Positions 35,037 to 35,076 of a stretch of 35,076 bases of DNA are shown here, piece by piece. The position numbers and the translations under genes were made by a program. This DNA comes from Synechococcales cyanobacterium M55_K2018_004 (GTDB taxonomy: Bacteria > Cyanobacteriota > Cyanobacteriia > Elainellales > Elainellaceae), in assembly GCA_015295905.1 (NCBI GenBank), contig DVEB01000047.1, positions 1-35,076 of the forward strand. The letters run 5' to 3'. Position 1 is the stretch's first letter; each line of letters begins with the position of its first letter. A model generated the notes under the pieces. The model ran no database searches, had not been told where the DNA came from, and saw only the letters and a list, made by a program, of their open reading frames with translations.

Positions 35037-35076
35037 TAATGTCAGTTCTGGCTAAGAGGGTTTTGGGTCACCGCGC
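35037..35076 (+). repeat. Family C element, one end (C8), cut by window end
   Basis: TAATGTCAGTTCTGGCTAAG leads into AGGGTTTTGGGTCACCGCGC and then the window stops, in the middle of the first hairpin. Confidence 0.88.

Larger units (their letters stand above)
34564..35076. other. Terminal spacer ending in a cluster of repeat elements
   Basis: About 330 bases without a visible gene (leader of the SpoIID-like gene) are followed by a partial family C end (34899-34930), a complete family B element (34931-35034) and a family C end that runs off the window. Confidence 0.7.

Overview
The window looks like a chromosomal contig from a cyanobacterium. The HIP1 octamer GCGATCGC recurs throughout. Several genes are typical of cyanobacteria: the circadian output kinase sasA, a cyanobacterium-specific radical-SAM/PDZ protein, a Ser/Thr kinase with WG repeats, and small conserved hypotheticals. 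Base composition and the repeat-rich spacers would suit a filamentous or Leptolyngbya-like lineage, but the sequence does not fix the genus. Both ends of the window break inside copies of the same repeat family, as an assembly contig would.

Layout. 1-3.5 kb: an RTX calcium-binding secreted protein facing a WG-repeat protein kinase. 3.9-9.1 kb: minus-strand genes for the radical-SAM/PDZ protein, a stand-alone cyclic-nucleotide-binding protein, and a 1016-residue ATP/ADP-translocase-like membrane protein with a HEAT-repeat tail. 10.1-12.6 kb: infC, comF and two small conserved proteins. 12.8-19.0 kb: the gltB-gltD operon for glutamate synthase. 19.0-20.5 kb: a decayed region with an MscS channel pseudogene. 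20.5-28.9 kb: two-domain polyphosphate:AMP phosphotransferase, sasA, a GT4 glycosyltransferase, a DEAH helicase and ahcY. 29.3-34.6 kb: a DedA protein, ribokinase, a small unknown gene, a YpfJ-type metallopeptidase and a SpoIID/LytB-like protein. I found no tRNA, rRNA, CRISPR array or intact transposase.

Most genes are housekeeping. They cover nitrogen assimilation (gltBD), the methyl cycle (ahcY), phosphate/energy (pap, the nucleotide-translocase-like protein), clock output (sasA), translation (infC) and envelope functions (SpoIID, DedA, RTX, GT4).

The most unusual content is between the genes. Three families (A, B, C) of about 100-125 bp elements are present in about 17 full, partial or fragment copies. 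Each has imperfect terminal inverted repeats, mostly bounded by TA, around long near-perfect hairpins. Copies of one family differ in stem sequence yet stay paired. Family A occurs in every non-overlapping convergent gene gap of the window. Five genes have a stop codon formed by an element or lying directly next to one. The spacers also carry at least a dozen short tandem duplications (10-26 bp units); one of these is the frameshift in the MscS pseudogene and another duplicates the region just upstream of sasA.
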